Assembly: GCF_900142915.1 (NCBI RefSeq)
Contig: NZ_FRCM01000007.1
Coordinates: 1 to 64,000 of the forward strand
DNA: 64,000 nucleotides
Source: Mucilaginibacter sp. OK098
Lineage (GTDB): Bacteria > Bacteroidota > Bacteroidia > Sphingobacteriales > Sphingobacteriaceae
Direction: 5' to 3'
A program made the position numbers and the translations under genes. Each line of letters begins with the position of its first letter. The first letter of the stretch is position 1. The notes beneath the pieces were generated by a model. That model was not told the origin of the DNA and ran no database searches. It was given only the letters and a program-made list of their open reading frames with translations. This document shows positions 26,368-33,656 of the stretch, in pieces.

Positions 26368-27102
26368 TTAACCCAGATTACGGCCGGCTCCTATACCGCC
26401 ATCTACGTTGATGATAGCGCCGGTAATAAAGTTACTCTTTGCTACTGCATAAACCATTTCTGCAATGTCTTCCACTTCGCCAACACGGTTCAACAGGTGC
26501 AATCCGGCGGTTTGATCGGCATTATCACCATGCATCGGGGTGCGGATAGTGCCGGGCCCAATTGTATTCACCCTGATGTTATCCTTTCCAAACTCGGCTG
26601 CCAGCTGTATAGTAAGCGCTTGTATTGCGCCTTTTGACGCCATTTGCGCGGTAATGGGTACTCCCGCAAGAGCATGGTTAACCAGCGGCGTGCCAATATT
26701 GATCACTACGCCATCATGCTGCTTAAGCATTTGCGGAATAAAAGCCTGCGTGGTAAAGAAAGTACCCTTCAGGTTGGTATTCAAAAACCGGTCGAGGTAA
26801 GCTTCATCCACATCAAGGAATGGCCTGGTTTCAAAAATGCCGGCGTTGTTCACCAATACATCTGCCGAGCCAAATTTTGCTATTGCGGTTGCTACAAGTT
26901 GTTCACCTGTTTTTTTATCGCTTATGTCGCCGGCAACCATAGCGAGGTTTTCGCCCCCACCCAGTTCCTGGTAAGCCTGCTCCAATTTTTCAGCAGTTGA
27001 TGAATTGATCACCACGTTGTCGCCATTTGCTAAAAAGTGGCGGGCTATTTCTTTACCTATCCCCGATGATGCACCGGTAACTATTATTGTTTGCGTTTTC
27101 AT
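26368..27102 (-). CDS. SDR family oxidoreductase
   Basis: The 244-residue classical SDR has TGASSGIGKE (residues about 8-17), NNAG and, near the active site, a Ser strand reading VINIGTPL, where the usual Ser is Gly-Thr. The tyrosine motif region reads PITAQMASKGAI, so the expected Tyr is Thr or Ala while the Lys (SKGA) is kept. Catalysis may therefore be altered. The stop codon is 1 bp from the next gene's start and it follows the tautomerase gene by 1 bp, so it is inside an operon. Confidence 0.85.
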   Translation of the reverse strand: MKTQTIIVTGASSGIGKEIARHFLANGDNVVINSSTAEKLEQAYQELGGGENLAMVAGDISDKKTGEQLVATAIAKFGSADVLVNNAGIFETRPFLDVDEAYLDRFLNTNLKGTFFTTQAFIPQMLKQHDGVVINIGTPLVNHALAGVPITAQMASKGAIQALTIQLAAEFGKDNIRVNTIGPGTIRTPMHGDNADQTAGLHLLNRVGEVEDIAEMVYAVAKSNFITGAIINVDGGIGAGRNLG

Positions 27103-27103
27103 T

Positions 27104-27325
27104 TTATTTCTTTCTTTCAGCAGTAATACCTTTTTCTCTCAACACAGATACCTGTTCTCCGGCATGGCCCCAGTCGTCCAGGTCATATTCCTGGATCACT
27201 ACGAAGGTTAGTTGCGGGTCTTTATTCAGCACATCACTCAACAGGTCGGTTACCCCTTTAATCAGTTTCTGCTTTTGCTCTCTTGTAACACCTTCACGGG
27301 TTACTTCTATTTTTACGTATGGCAT
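27104..27325 (-). CDS. 4-oxalocrotonate tautomerase family protein
   Basis: The 73-residue protein begins MPYVKIEVT, giving the catalytic N-terminal proline after Met removal. The length and the following helix (TREQKQKLIKGVTDLL) fit the small tautomerase superfamily, and VVIQEYDLDDWG matches the second strand of members that act on substituted acrylates or phenylpyruvate-like compounds. It is encoded between YceI and the SDR, with only 1 bp to the SDR gene. Confidence 0.88.
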   Translation of the reverse strand: MPYVKIEVTREGVTREQKQKLIKGVTDLLSDVLNKDPQLTFVVIQEYDLDDWGHAGEQVSVLREKGITAERKK

Positions 27326-27354
27326 GGCTTTAATTTTTAAGCTAAAACTGCTTT

Positions 27355-27873
27355 TTAAGCAGCTTTAGCGGTTACACTTACGTTCAGTTCAAAATCATTG
27401 TAGATCAGGGTATCGCCTAAATCCTTAAAGAAATTACCTGAGCGGAATTTCATTTCATATTTGGTACGATCAATTACCAGCTTACCTGTTGCGGTTAATA
27501 CATCGCTGTTTACATTGATCACTACATCAAAACTAACAGGATGTGTAATGCCTTTGATGGTCAGGTTACCTTCAACCTGGTTACCTGTAACCGAGGCGAT
27601 TTCCAATATTGCTTCCGGATATTTTTGGATAGAGAAGAAATCATCAGAAGCAAGGTGACCGGCGAATTGTGCGTTGGTTGCGGGGTCAGTCACATCCAGT
27701 ATTTTGATGGAGGCGGTATCAATAATGAATTTACCGGCGGTAAGTTTACCGTCGTTCAAAATAATTTCACCTTCTTTAACAGCTATGGTGCCATTGTGAG
27801 CACCTGTTACTTTTTTGCCTACCCAGTCAATATTGCTTTGGGCGCTTACGATTTTAAATTTTTGATTTTCCAT
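27355..27873 (-). CDS. YceI-like family protein (cytoplasmic form)
   Basis: The 172-residue YceI-like lipocalin-fold protein has the typical order of strands: SNIDWVGKKVTGAHNGTI, then HLASDDFFSIQKYPEA and GNLTIKGITHPVSFDV. YceI proteins bind isoprenoid chains such as polyprenyl quinone precursors. No signal peptide is seen, unlike most family members. It is the first gene of the minus-strand redox operon, directly behind two CRP-type operators, so its transcription is probably controlled by the Crp/Fnr gene upstream. Confidence 0.88.
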   Translation of the reverse strand: MENQKFKIVSAQSNIDWVGKKVTGAHNGTIAVKEGEIILNDGKLTAGKFIIDTASIKILDVTDPATNAQFAGHLASDDFFSIQKYPEAILEIASVTGNQVEGNLTIKGITHPVSFDVVINVNSDVLTATGKLVIDRTKYEMKFRSGNFFKDLGDTLIYNDFELNVSVTAKAA

Positions 27874-27928
27874 TTTGTTTGTGTTTTTAATTACATAACA
27901 AAGTACGGCAGGAAAATTCGGGTACCTG

Positions 27929-27944
27929 TGTGACCTACATCACA
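27929..27944. promoter_or_regulatory. CRP/FNR-type operator 1 (perfect palindrome)
   Basis: TGTGA-CCTACA-TCACA is an exact match to the E. coli CRP half-site arrangement TGTGA-N6-TCACA. On the minus strand it lies about 55 bp upstream of the YceI start and about 20-30 bp upstream of a TACTTTG -7-like element (27899-27905). Confidence 0.85.
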
Positions 27945-27965
27945 TTTGAAACAGGTTATAATTTA

Positions 27966-27981
27966 TGTGATCCAGATCACA
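27966..27981. promoter_or_regulatory. CRP/FNR-type operator 2 (perfect palindrome)
   Basis: TGTGA-TCCAGA-TCACA, again an exact CRP-type palindrome. It is centred 37 bp from operator 1 and ends 2 bp before the Crp/Fnr stop codon. Confidence 0.85.
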
Positions 27982-27983
27982 TC

Positions 27984-28556
27984 TTAAGCATGGTATAGCC
28001 GACTAAGGGTCTCTCTCGAAACACCCAGGTATGCAGCTATCAGGTTTTTAGGGACGATATTATAAAGCTCCGGGTATAGTTTCAAAAGCTCCTCATACCG
28101 GTATTTTACATTATTATTCATAAAGGATAGCAGTCTTTTTTGAGCGGCAACATATCCTTTATTGGTTCTCCACCTAAAAAAATGCTCCACATTGTGGAGT
28201 TCGTTACAGAGCTTTTCTCTATCGCTATTGCTAATGCAAAGCACTTCTGCATCGGTAATACAGTCTACATTGATGGTAGCTTTGGTATGATTATACAATG
28301 CATTGAAATCAGAAGTCCACCAGGTAGGCATTGCAAACTGCAGGATAAACATTTTCAGGTCATCATTGATAAAGAAAGACTTTAAACAGCCTGAAAGCAC
28401 AAAGTATTCACAGTCCACCATATCCCCGGCTGTTATTATAGACTGCCCTTTTTTAAACGACAGCGGTTTAAAATGAGAAAAAACATAGGAAAGCTCATCA
28501 TCAGTTAACGAAGCTATTTTGGCGATATGCTGTTTTAAGACTTCTTTGGCTTCCAT
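27984..28556 (-). CDS. Crp/Fnr family transcriptional regulator
   Basis: The 190-residue protein has a cNMP-binding-type beta-roll (residues about 20-120) and a winged helix ending in YLGVSRETLSRLYHA. By my count Arg181, Glu182 and Arg186 occupy the same positions as the CRP residues that contact TGTGA (Arg180, Glu181, Arg185). Two such sites lie just downstream, in front of the YceI operon. It has no cysteine cluster for Fe-S. The effector is unknown; similarity suggests activation of the downstream oxidoreductase operon. Confidence 0.88.
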   Translation of the reverse strand: MEAKEVLKQHIAKIASLTDDELSYVFSHFKPLSFKKGQSIITAGDMVDCEYFVLSGCLKSFFINDDLKMFILQFAMPTWWTSDFNALYNHTKATINVDCITDAEVLCISNSDREKLCNELHNVEHFFRWRTNKGYVAAQKRLLSFMNNNVKYRYEELLKLYPELYNIVPKNLIAAYLGVSRETLSRLYHA

Positions 28557-28760
28557 CTGTAAATAAATTAACGGTCTTAATTAAGATTTTTGAAAGTTAA
28601 GAATTCTTATAGAAAAAAGTATAAAGATCGGGGTTGCTTTATAGTCCGAAATTTGCCGGCTAAGGGTACATAGAAAATTCCTTTTTGGAACTTTTTCTTA
28701 TTTAAAATAAATTATTTATACATTCCACACTTTATAACGTACAACATTTAAAATAATAGT

Positions 28761-28961
28761 ATGAAACACGATGAAGTGGTTGCGGCGCTCAAAATAATTG
28801 CAGACAAAGGACTGGCAATAAACTTAAGTAAGGATGATTTGCAAAGCTTAATATCCTATAAACTGATTGAGGTTGCAAAAGGTGAAGAAAATGAAAGATC
28901 TCCGGCAAGTACATTAACAAAAAAAGGCAAGGTAATGTTAAAAGCAAACTCGAAGGCGTAG
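28761..28961 (+). CDS. Small hypothetical protein
   Basis: The 66-residue, highly charged product has an N-terminal helix (EVVAALKIIADKGLAI) and a C-terminal Lys-rich tail after TLTKKGKVMLK, which resembles one end of a small winged-helix domain. It has an A-rich leader and about 200 bp of free DNA upstream. No family is recognised. It could be a small DNA-binding protein. Confidence 0.5.
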   Translation: MKHDEVVAALKIIADKGLAINLSKDDLQSLISYKLIEVAKGEENERSPASTLTKKGKVMLKANSKA

Positions 28962-29031
28962 ATAGTTACTAATACTAAGCAAATTAAGAGTGTTCCGTTC
29001 TTCAAATTAAAAGCGCAGGTAGTTTAAGTAA

Positions 29032-29595
29032 TTAAAACAACAGCATATAGGTTACATGCTTTAATAAGCGCCTTAACTTATCCAAAGCAATGCCAACCTG
29101 CCGCTCAACCGTTTTGGGCGAAAGGTTTAACTTAACGGCAATCTCTTTGTATTTCATGTGGTCAAACCTGCTCATCATAAATATCTCGCGGCATTTTTCG
29201 GGCAGGCTTTCCAGCGCAATATTTATTTGCCTGGTCATCTCTTTTTCTAAGTATGGGCTTTCGGCAGACAATACAACCTCACTTAAAAGCTGCTCTCTTT
29301 CGAGGTAATTAACATACAGGTTTTCAATTTTTTGATGCTTTAAATAATTCAGGCATTTGTTTTTGACAGACTTAAAAAGGTAAGAACCAACTGTTCCTGT
29401 GAAATTTATCTCGTGTCCGTTTTCCCAAAGTACAACAAACATATCAGATACTATTTCTTCGGCTGCGTCAATATCATTTAAAAACCGATTGGCAAACAAC
29501 GTAAGTTTTGAATAATAGATTTTAAACAGGCATTCAAAAGCCCTGGCATCACCCTGAGTTAATTTGGTAACAAATAAATCATTCTCCGAAGCCAT
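29032..29595 (-). CDS. ECF RNA polymerase sigma-70 factor (Bacteroidetes type)
   Basis: The 187-residue protein has sigma2 at residues about 20-85 (INFTGTVGSYLFKSVKNKCL) and sigma4 at about 125-175 (LPEKCREIFMMSRFDHMKYK, then IAVKLNLSPKTVERQVGIAL). This is the class that normally stands next to a FecR/SusC/SusD cluster. Here FecR lies 2.9 kb away on the other strand, with a MerR-ynfA unit and a hydrolase between. It is a good candidate partner for that FecR. Confidence 0.9.
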   Translation of the reverse strand: MASENDLFVTKLTQGDARAFECLFKIYYSKLTLFANRFLNDIDAAEEIVSDMFVVLWENGHEINFTGTVGSYLFKSVKNKCLNYLKHQKIENLYVNYLEREQLLSEVVLSAESPYLEKEMTRQINIALESLPEKCREIFMMSRFDHMKYKEIAVKLNLSPKTVERQVGIALDKLRRLLKHVTYMLLF

Positions 29596-29736
29596 TAAGT
29601 GTAGTATGTGTTATATCAAATAATGAAAGTTATATTTCAAACAAGGTACTTAAAAAATTAAAAATCGCATAATTAACATTCATATAATAGTAAATTAATA
29701 AGTAAGAACAAGAAAATTATAAATAATCTCAGGTTT

Positions 29737-30144
29737 CTAAAAATTATCAGAAACCAGTATAGGGCAGTTATCTTCCGGCTGTTCGGGGTTACAGCAGTCT
29801 TTACATTTCTTCACGCCATTAACAAGTTGATTACGCAGCGCGATAAGACCAAGTATTTTTGCATCCAATAATTCTACTTTCGAAGCTATCATATCGCTTA
29901 CATTATTACAAGTAGCCTCTTTAATTGCTATCATGCCTACCAGGTCTGCAATTTCATTTAGGGTAAACCCAAAGTTTTTTACCCGCTTAATGGTACGAAG
30001 CGTTTCCAATACATCTTCCTGATATTCTTTATAATTATTATCGCGCCTGTCCTTTTTCCCTACTTTAATCAAACCTTGTTTTTCATAAAAGCGGATCGTA
30101 TCCCTGGAAAGACCTGATTTTGAAGATAATTCGCCTATTAACAT
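29737..30144 (-). CDS. MerR family metal-responsive regulator, ZntR-like
   Basis: In this 135-residue regulator the N-terminal winged helix MLIGELSSKSGLSRDTIRFY is followed by a dimerisation helix and a Cys-rich end. Cys79, Cys114, Cys117/118 and Cys127 (my count) nearly match the zinc ligands of E. coli ZntR (79, 114, 115, 124). The operator in the divergent intergenic region also resembles the zntA promoter. It therefore probably senses Zn, Pb, Cd or Hg and activates the divergent Cys-rich protein/ynfA unit. Confidence 0.85.
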   Translation of the reverse strand: MLIGELSSKSGLSRDTIRFYEKQGLIKVGKKDRRDNNYKEYQEDVLETLRTIKRVKNFGFTLNEIADLVGMIAIKEATCNNVSDMIASKVELLDAKILGLIALRNQLVNGVKKCKDCCNPEQPEDNCPILVSDNF

Positions 30145-30163
30145 AACTATTTCAAATTTTTAC

Positions 30164-30196
30164 TTGACAGTGGAGTATACTCCACTGTTTATCTTT
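30164..30196 (+). promoter_or_regulatory. MerR-type promoter with perfect 22-bp palindrome operator
   Basis: A perfect palindrome spans 30167-30188 (half-site ACAGTGGAGTA). It lies between TTGACA (30164-30169) and TATCTTT (30190-30196), giving the long ~20-bp spacer typical of MerR-activated promoters. The sequence closely resembles the ZntR operator at zntA. Confidence 0.88.
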
Positions 30197-30214
30197 ATAT
30201 CAAAGATAAACGAT

Positions 30215-30670
30215 ATGAAACTATTTACGATGTCCTGTTTATTCCTGTTGATGGTTTGCCATCCGCCGGCACAGCAAACTAAACTGCCTGAGCCAAAAAA
30301 AGACAGTGTGCTGCATATAAGTGCTGCGCAATACGACAAGAATCAAAACACAATTGCCATGCTAAAATCCGATAAAAAAGCATTTACCTGCAAACTTAGT
30401 TCGCCAGAATTGCAAAAAAGAAAAAGCACCGTGATTGCTAAGCTTAAGAACATGATTGTGGAAAAGGTTGAATTAAATAATGGCTTCTCTTACAAGTTCA
30501 AAAATTCCGATGCGACAATAGATCTGTTGGCAGACTTCATTAAAACCGAAAGGCAGTGCTGCGACTTTTTCAATTTCAGTATGTTTGTTTCCAGGAACCA
30601 ATATATCCTGATGGATATTTCAGGACAAAAGGGTATCAAAACATTTATCCACGATGAAATAGGCTTATAA
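30215..30670 (+). CDS. Secreted Cys-motif protein in MerR-regulated unit
   Basis: The 151-residue protein starts at 30215, directly after the operator region; an upstream ATG at 30164 lies inside the promoter. It has a signal peptide (MKLFTMSCLFLLMVCHPPAQ). The C-terminal domain (residues about 65-151) has the pattern LSSPELQKRKSTVIAKLKNM and the motif ERQCCDFFNF, a vicinal Cys pair fit to bind a soft metal. Similar small proteins occur near heavy-metal genes, but no biochemical role is known to me. ynfA starts 3 bp downstream. Confidence 0.7.
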   Translation: MKLFTMSCLFLLMVCHPPAQQTKLPEPKKDSVLHISAAQYDKNQNTIAMLKSDKKAFTCKLSSPELQKRKSTVIAKLKNMIVEKVELNNGFSYKFKNSDATIDLLADFIKTERQCCDFFNFSMFVSRNQYILMDISGQKGIKTFIHDEIGL

Positions 30671-30673
30671 AAC

Positions 30674-31003
30674 ATGGCATTGCTTAAATCTCTTAGCGTA
30701 TTTATATTAGCAGGGCTTTGTGAAATTGGCGGAGGTTACCTGGTCTGGCAATGGCTGAAAGCAGATAAGCCGTTATGGTATGGCATTATTGGCGGGATCA
30801 TCCTTGCTCTTTACGGTGTGGTTGCAACCTGGCAGATAGCTGATTTTGGCAGGGTATACGCTGCTTACGGTGGTATTTTTATTATCATGGCCCTGGTATG
30901 GGCATGGAAGGTTGACGGCTTTCATCCCGATAAATGGGATATTATCGGCGCTTTGGTTGCTATTATTGGCGCCTGCATTATTATTTATATGCCAAGAAAA
31001 TAG
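30674..31003 (+). CDS. ynfA: YnfA family (UPF0060) membrane protein
   Basis: The 109-residue four-helix membrane protein is of the YnfA/UPF0060 family, with the signatures AGLCEIGGGYLVWQWL (helix 1), YGVVATWQ (helix 2), GRVYAAYGGIFI (helix 3) and PDKWDIIGALVAIIGA (helix 4). The family resembles half of an SMR drug/metabolite transporter, and some members affect efflux of cationic compounds. Here it is downstream of a ZntR-type promoter, which suggests a role in metal or cation efflux. Confidence 0.92.
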   Translation: MALLKSLSVFILAGLCEIGGGYLVWQWLKADKPLWYGIIGGIILALYGVVATWQIADFGRVYAAYGGIFIIMALVWAWKVDGFHPDKWDIIGALVAIIGACIIIYMPRK

Positions 31004-31047
31004 GCATATTCGAGCCGATGAAGTTGCTAAAAATGTCACTTATGACC

Positions 31048-31072
31048 TTATGATGCACCACTTTTTGTAGCT
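31048..31072 (+). repeat. 25-bp inverted repeat, left arm
   Basis: The exact inverse complement of 32335-32359; contains TGATGCACCACTTTTTGTAG. Together the arms enclose the alpha/beta hydrolase gene. The 301-bp gap 31004-31304 holds this arm and otherwise AT-rich leader DNA. Confidence 0.85.
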
Positions 31073-31304
31073 ATTGGTGCACCATTATGACCATAGGTAG
31101 AAATAATAATAATCGACAGATGGCAATTTATATTGTCATATATTTATTAACGACACATTGTTTCTGATCTTTTCTTCAAATAAGCCGGTTCGAAAGATTT
31201 CTTTAACATTTAATTTATGCAGAAAATCTAAAATAATTTTCTCGCTATATTCTAATACGAATCTTTTCGTATATTCGTTTTTAATTCGTATAACATTTAC
31301 TAAT

Positions 31305-32279
31305 ATGAAAAATGCAATTATCTATGTTACACTATTTTTATTTGGATATGTTGCCTGCTGTCAAAGCAAACCTATTGGTATTGATACAACAGAAATAATT
31401 AATATTGGCCGTATAAAACAAGTCTTCAGCATAAAAGGTAAGGACGCTACAAAGCCTGTCTTATTGTATTTGCATGGTGCAGGTGGAAGTAATTATTCTT
31501 TAATCGCCAATGCTGATAAATTAACATCAAAACTACAGGAGCATTTTATTGTAGTGCTATGGGACCAACGGGAATATGGCAAAACCTCTCAGTTAAATAA
31601 ATCGCCCGAACCGCTAACCGTCGGGCTTCTGGTAAATGACACGAAAGAGGTTGTTGACTATTTCCTTAAAAAGTTTAACCGAAAAAAACTCTATATCGCA
31701 GGGCATTCTATGGGCTCTGTGATGGGGATTTCCATCGCTCAAAAATATCCTGAACTGTTATTTGCGTTAGTTGAAATGAGTCCGCCTGTAAACGGGATAG
31801 CAAGTCAAAAAATTGGGCTGAATATGCTGAAAGCACATTTTAAAAAAATAAATAACGAAAGAGCGGTTAAGGAATTGGCTACTATTAAACTGCCAGCCAG
31901 GGATTTTGAATCCCTTTTCATTAAATACGTTTGGCAAACTGAATATGACGGAGAACATATCAGCGACACCTTGAGGGCCCAAATAAAACCTATGATGAAA
32001 CAATGGATGGGAACCTCTGCCGCATCATTATCCAATGAAGTGTTTGAAATGAACTTTTTTAAACAGTTTCCTTCGCTGGAATGCCCTGTTTATTTTTTTG
32101 TTGGCAGAAAAGACTATATGACCAACGCGGCAATCAGCGAGAAATATGAGCAAAAACTATGGGCACCTAAGAAGCAATTGTTTTGGTTTGAAAAATCTGC
32201 CCACGGAATTCCCGATACTGAACCCGAATTGATGCAGGAAATAATTATCACAAAGATATTACCTGATACACAATACTAA
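31305..32279 (+). CDS. Secreted alpha/beta hydrolase, proline iminopeptidase-like
   Basis: The product is 324 residues from the ATG at 31305; the longer frame from 31158 would put 49 unlikely residues before a good signal sequence (MKNAIIYVTLFLFGYVACC). The hydrolase core shows the oxyanion-loop motif LYLHGAGGSN, the nucleophile elbow GHSMGS, the acid in FVGRKDYMTN and the histidine in SAHGIPD. The fold fits proline iminopeptidase-like enzymes or esterases. It is enclosed by the 25-bp inverted repeat and has no operon partner. Confidence 0.84.
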   Translation: MKNAIIYVTLFLFGYVACCQSKPIGIDTTEIINIGRIKQVFSIKGKDATKPVLLYLHGAGGSNYSLIANADKLTSKLQEHFIVVLWDQREYGKTSQLNKSPEPLTVGLLVNDTKEVVDYFLKKFNRKKLYIAGHSMGSVMGISIAQKYPELLFALVEMSPPVNGIASQKIGLNMLKAHFKKINNERAVKELATIKLPARDFESLFIKYVWQTEYDGEHISDTLRAQIKPMMKQWMGTSAASLSNEVFEMNFFKQFPSLECPVYFFVGRKDYMTNAAISEKYEQKLWAPKKQLFWFEKSAHGIPDTEPELMQEIIITKILPDTQY

Positions 32280-32334
32280 TGCAAACATAAGTATTAAGAA
32301 GAACAGGGGTATCAACTTACCACAGTGCTTTAAA

Positions 32335-32359
32335 AGCTACAAAAAGTGGTGCATCATAA
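32335..32359 (+). repeat. 25-bp inverted repeat, right arm
   Basis: The exact inverse complement of 31048-31072, beginning AGCTACAAAAAGTGGTGCAT. It lies 56 bp after the hydrolase stop codon and upstream of fecR. Confidence 0.85.
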
Positions 32360-32452
32360 CCCCCAAAATAACAAAAAGTGTCTTATTGCCAATTTATTTT
32401 CTAACACTTTGGGGGTACGGGGTTATTTAATTGTCTGACAGATATCAGGACA

Positions 32453-33502
32453 ATGGATAACGAAGACATTAAATTATTATTGGTAAGATATATTACCAAC
32501 CAGGCAAGTGCTGCAGAAGTAAAAGAAGTAAAGCACTGGATAAGTTTACATCCTGAAAATGAGCTTTATTTTGTTGAATTGTATGAAGCCTGGCAAAATA
32601 TGCTGTATATACAAACTGAAACTATTGACGAGGAAAAAGCCTACCAATTGTTTTTGGCCAAAACAGCACCGCAAAAGCAAACTGTAAACCTGTTAAAATG
32701 GGCTAAAGTAGCAGCTGTTTTGCTTTTCTTCATCCTATCATCTGTGTTTATAATATACCGTTACCCATCTCACAACAAAACTAAAAACCAGGTTGTCGCC
32801 CAAAATGGTTCTGTAAAAAAACTTGTATTAAATGACGGTACTATAGTATGGCTTAATGCCGGTAGTACCCTCAAATATGATGCTGATTTCGGCAAAACCA
32901 ACAGAACCGTTTACCTTGAAGGAGAAGCCTTTTTTGATATAGGGCATCCTAAAAAAGCTATCCCCTTCCTTGTAAATACAAAAAACTATACCATCAGGGA
33001 TATAGGTACCAAATTTAATTTAAAGGCCTATCCGAATGATCCGTTTTTTGAAACAACGGTAATAAAGGGCGAAGTTGCTGTTGAAGGCAATTCAGATACC
33101 AATCCGCAGGATGTTAATCGTGTTTATATAAAACCTCACCAGGTGCTTAAAATATACTATCGCCCCGAAAAAGCTGACAGTAAGGAGATTGCCCGGCCAC
33201 GGGATTCGTACAATGAAGTGCGGGTATTGCAGATCGACTCGGCAAAAATGGAAGTTTATGATGGATGGAAAGATGATCTGCTGGTTTTTGACGGCAGCAC
33301 ATTGGGCGAGATTGCCCGGGTGCTTGAGCGCAGATATGATGTAAAAATTGGCATTGATAGCCGCGAGCTGCAAAACATAAGGTACTCCGGCAGCTTTAAG
33401 AATGTGCCCGATATTGACAAAGTTTTACATCTTATAAAACAGAATACCCCCATCAGCTATACCATTGATGGACAAAAGATAACTATTACCAAAACTAATT
33501 GA
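32453..33502 (+). CDS. FecR family anti-sigma factor
   Basis: The 349-residue protein has a cytoplasmic anti-sigma N-terminus (LLVRYITNQASAAEVKEV), one transmembrane helix (about residues 86-102, AAVLLFFILSSVFIIYR), the FecR periplasmic domain (VVAQNGSVKKLVLNDGTIVW, then YLEGEAFFDI) and a C-terminal DUF4974 domain (RVLERRYDVKIGI). It passes a signal from the SusC-like receptor to an ECF sigma factor. No sigma gene is adjacent; the nearest is at 29032-29595 on the opposite strand. Confidence 0.93.
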   Translation: MDNEDIKLLLVRYITNQASAAEVKEVKHWISLHPENELYFVELYEAWQNMLYIQTETIDEEKAYQLFLAKTAPQKQTVNLLKWAKVAAVLLFFILSSVFIIYRYPSHNKTKNQVVAQNGSVKKLVLNDGTIVWLNAGSTLKYDADFGKTNRTVYLEGEAFFDIGHPKKAIPFLVNTKNYTIRDIGTKFNLKAYPNDPFFETTVIKGEVAVEGNSDTNPQDVNRVYIKPHQVLKIYYRPEKADSKEIARPRDSYNEVRVLQIDSAKMEVYDGWKDDLLVFDGSTLGEIARVLERRYDVKIGIDSRELQNIRYSGSFKNVPDIDKVLHLIKQNTPISYTIDGQKITITKTN

Positions 33503-33656
33503 TCACTTAAAAAAAGAAACGATATGGCAGAAAACTAACCAACCAATATAAAAATCAAACCCGGGATGCGCTAACACCCCGGGAAATGTATTCAATTAAT
33601 AGCTAATACCCTAAAGCTTGGGGAAGCACAGTATTAACTAATTAACACACAAATTT

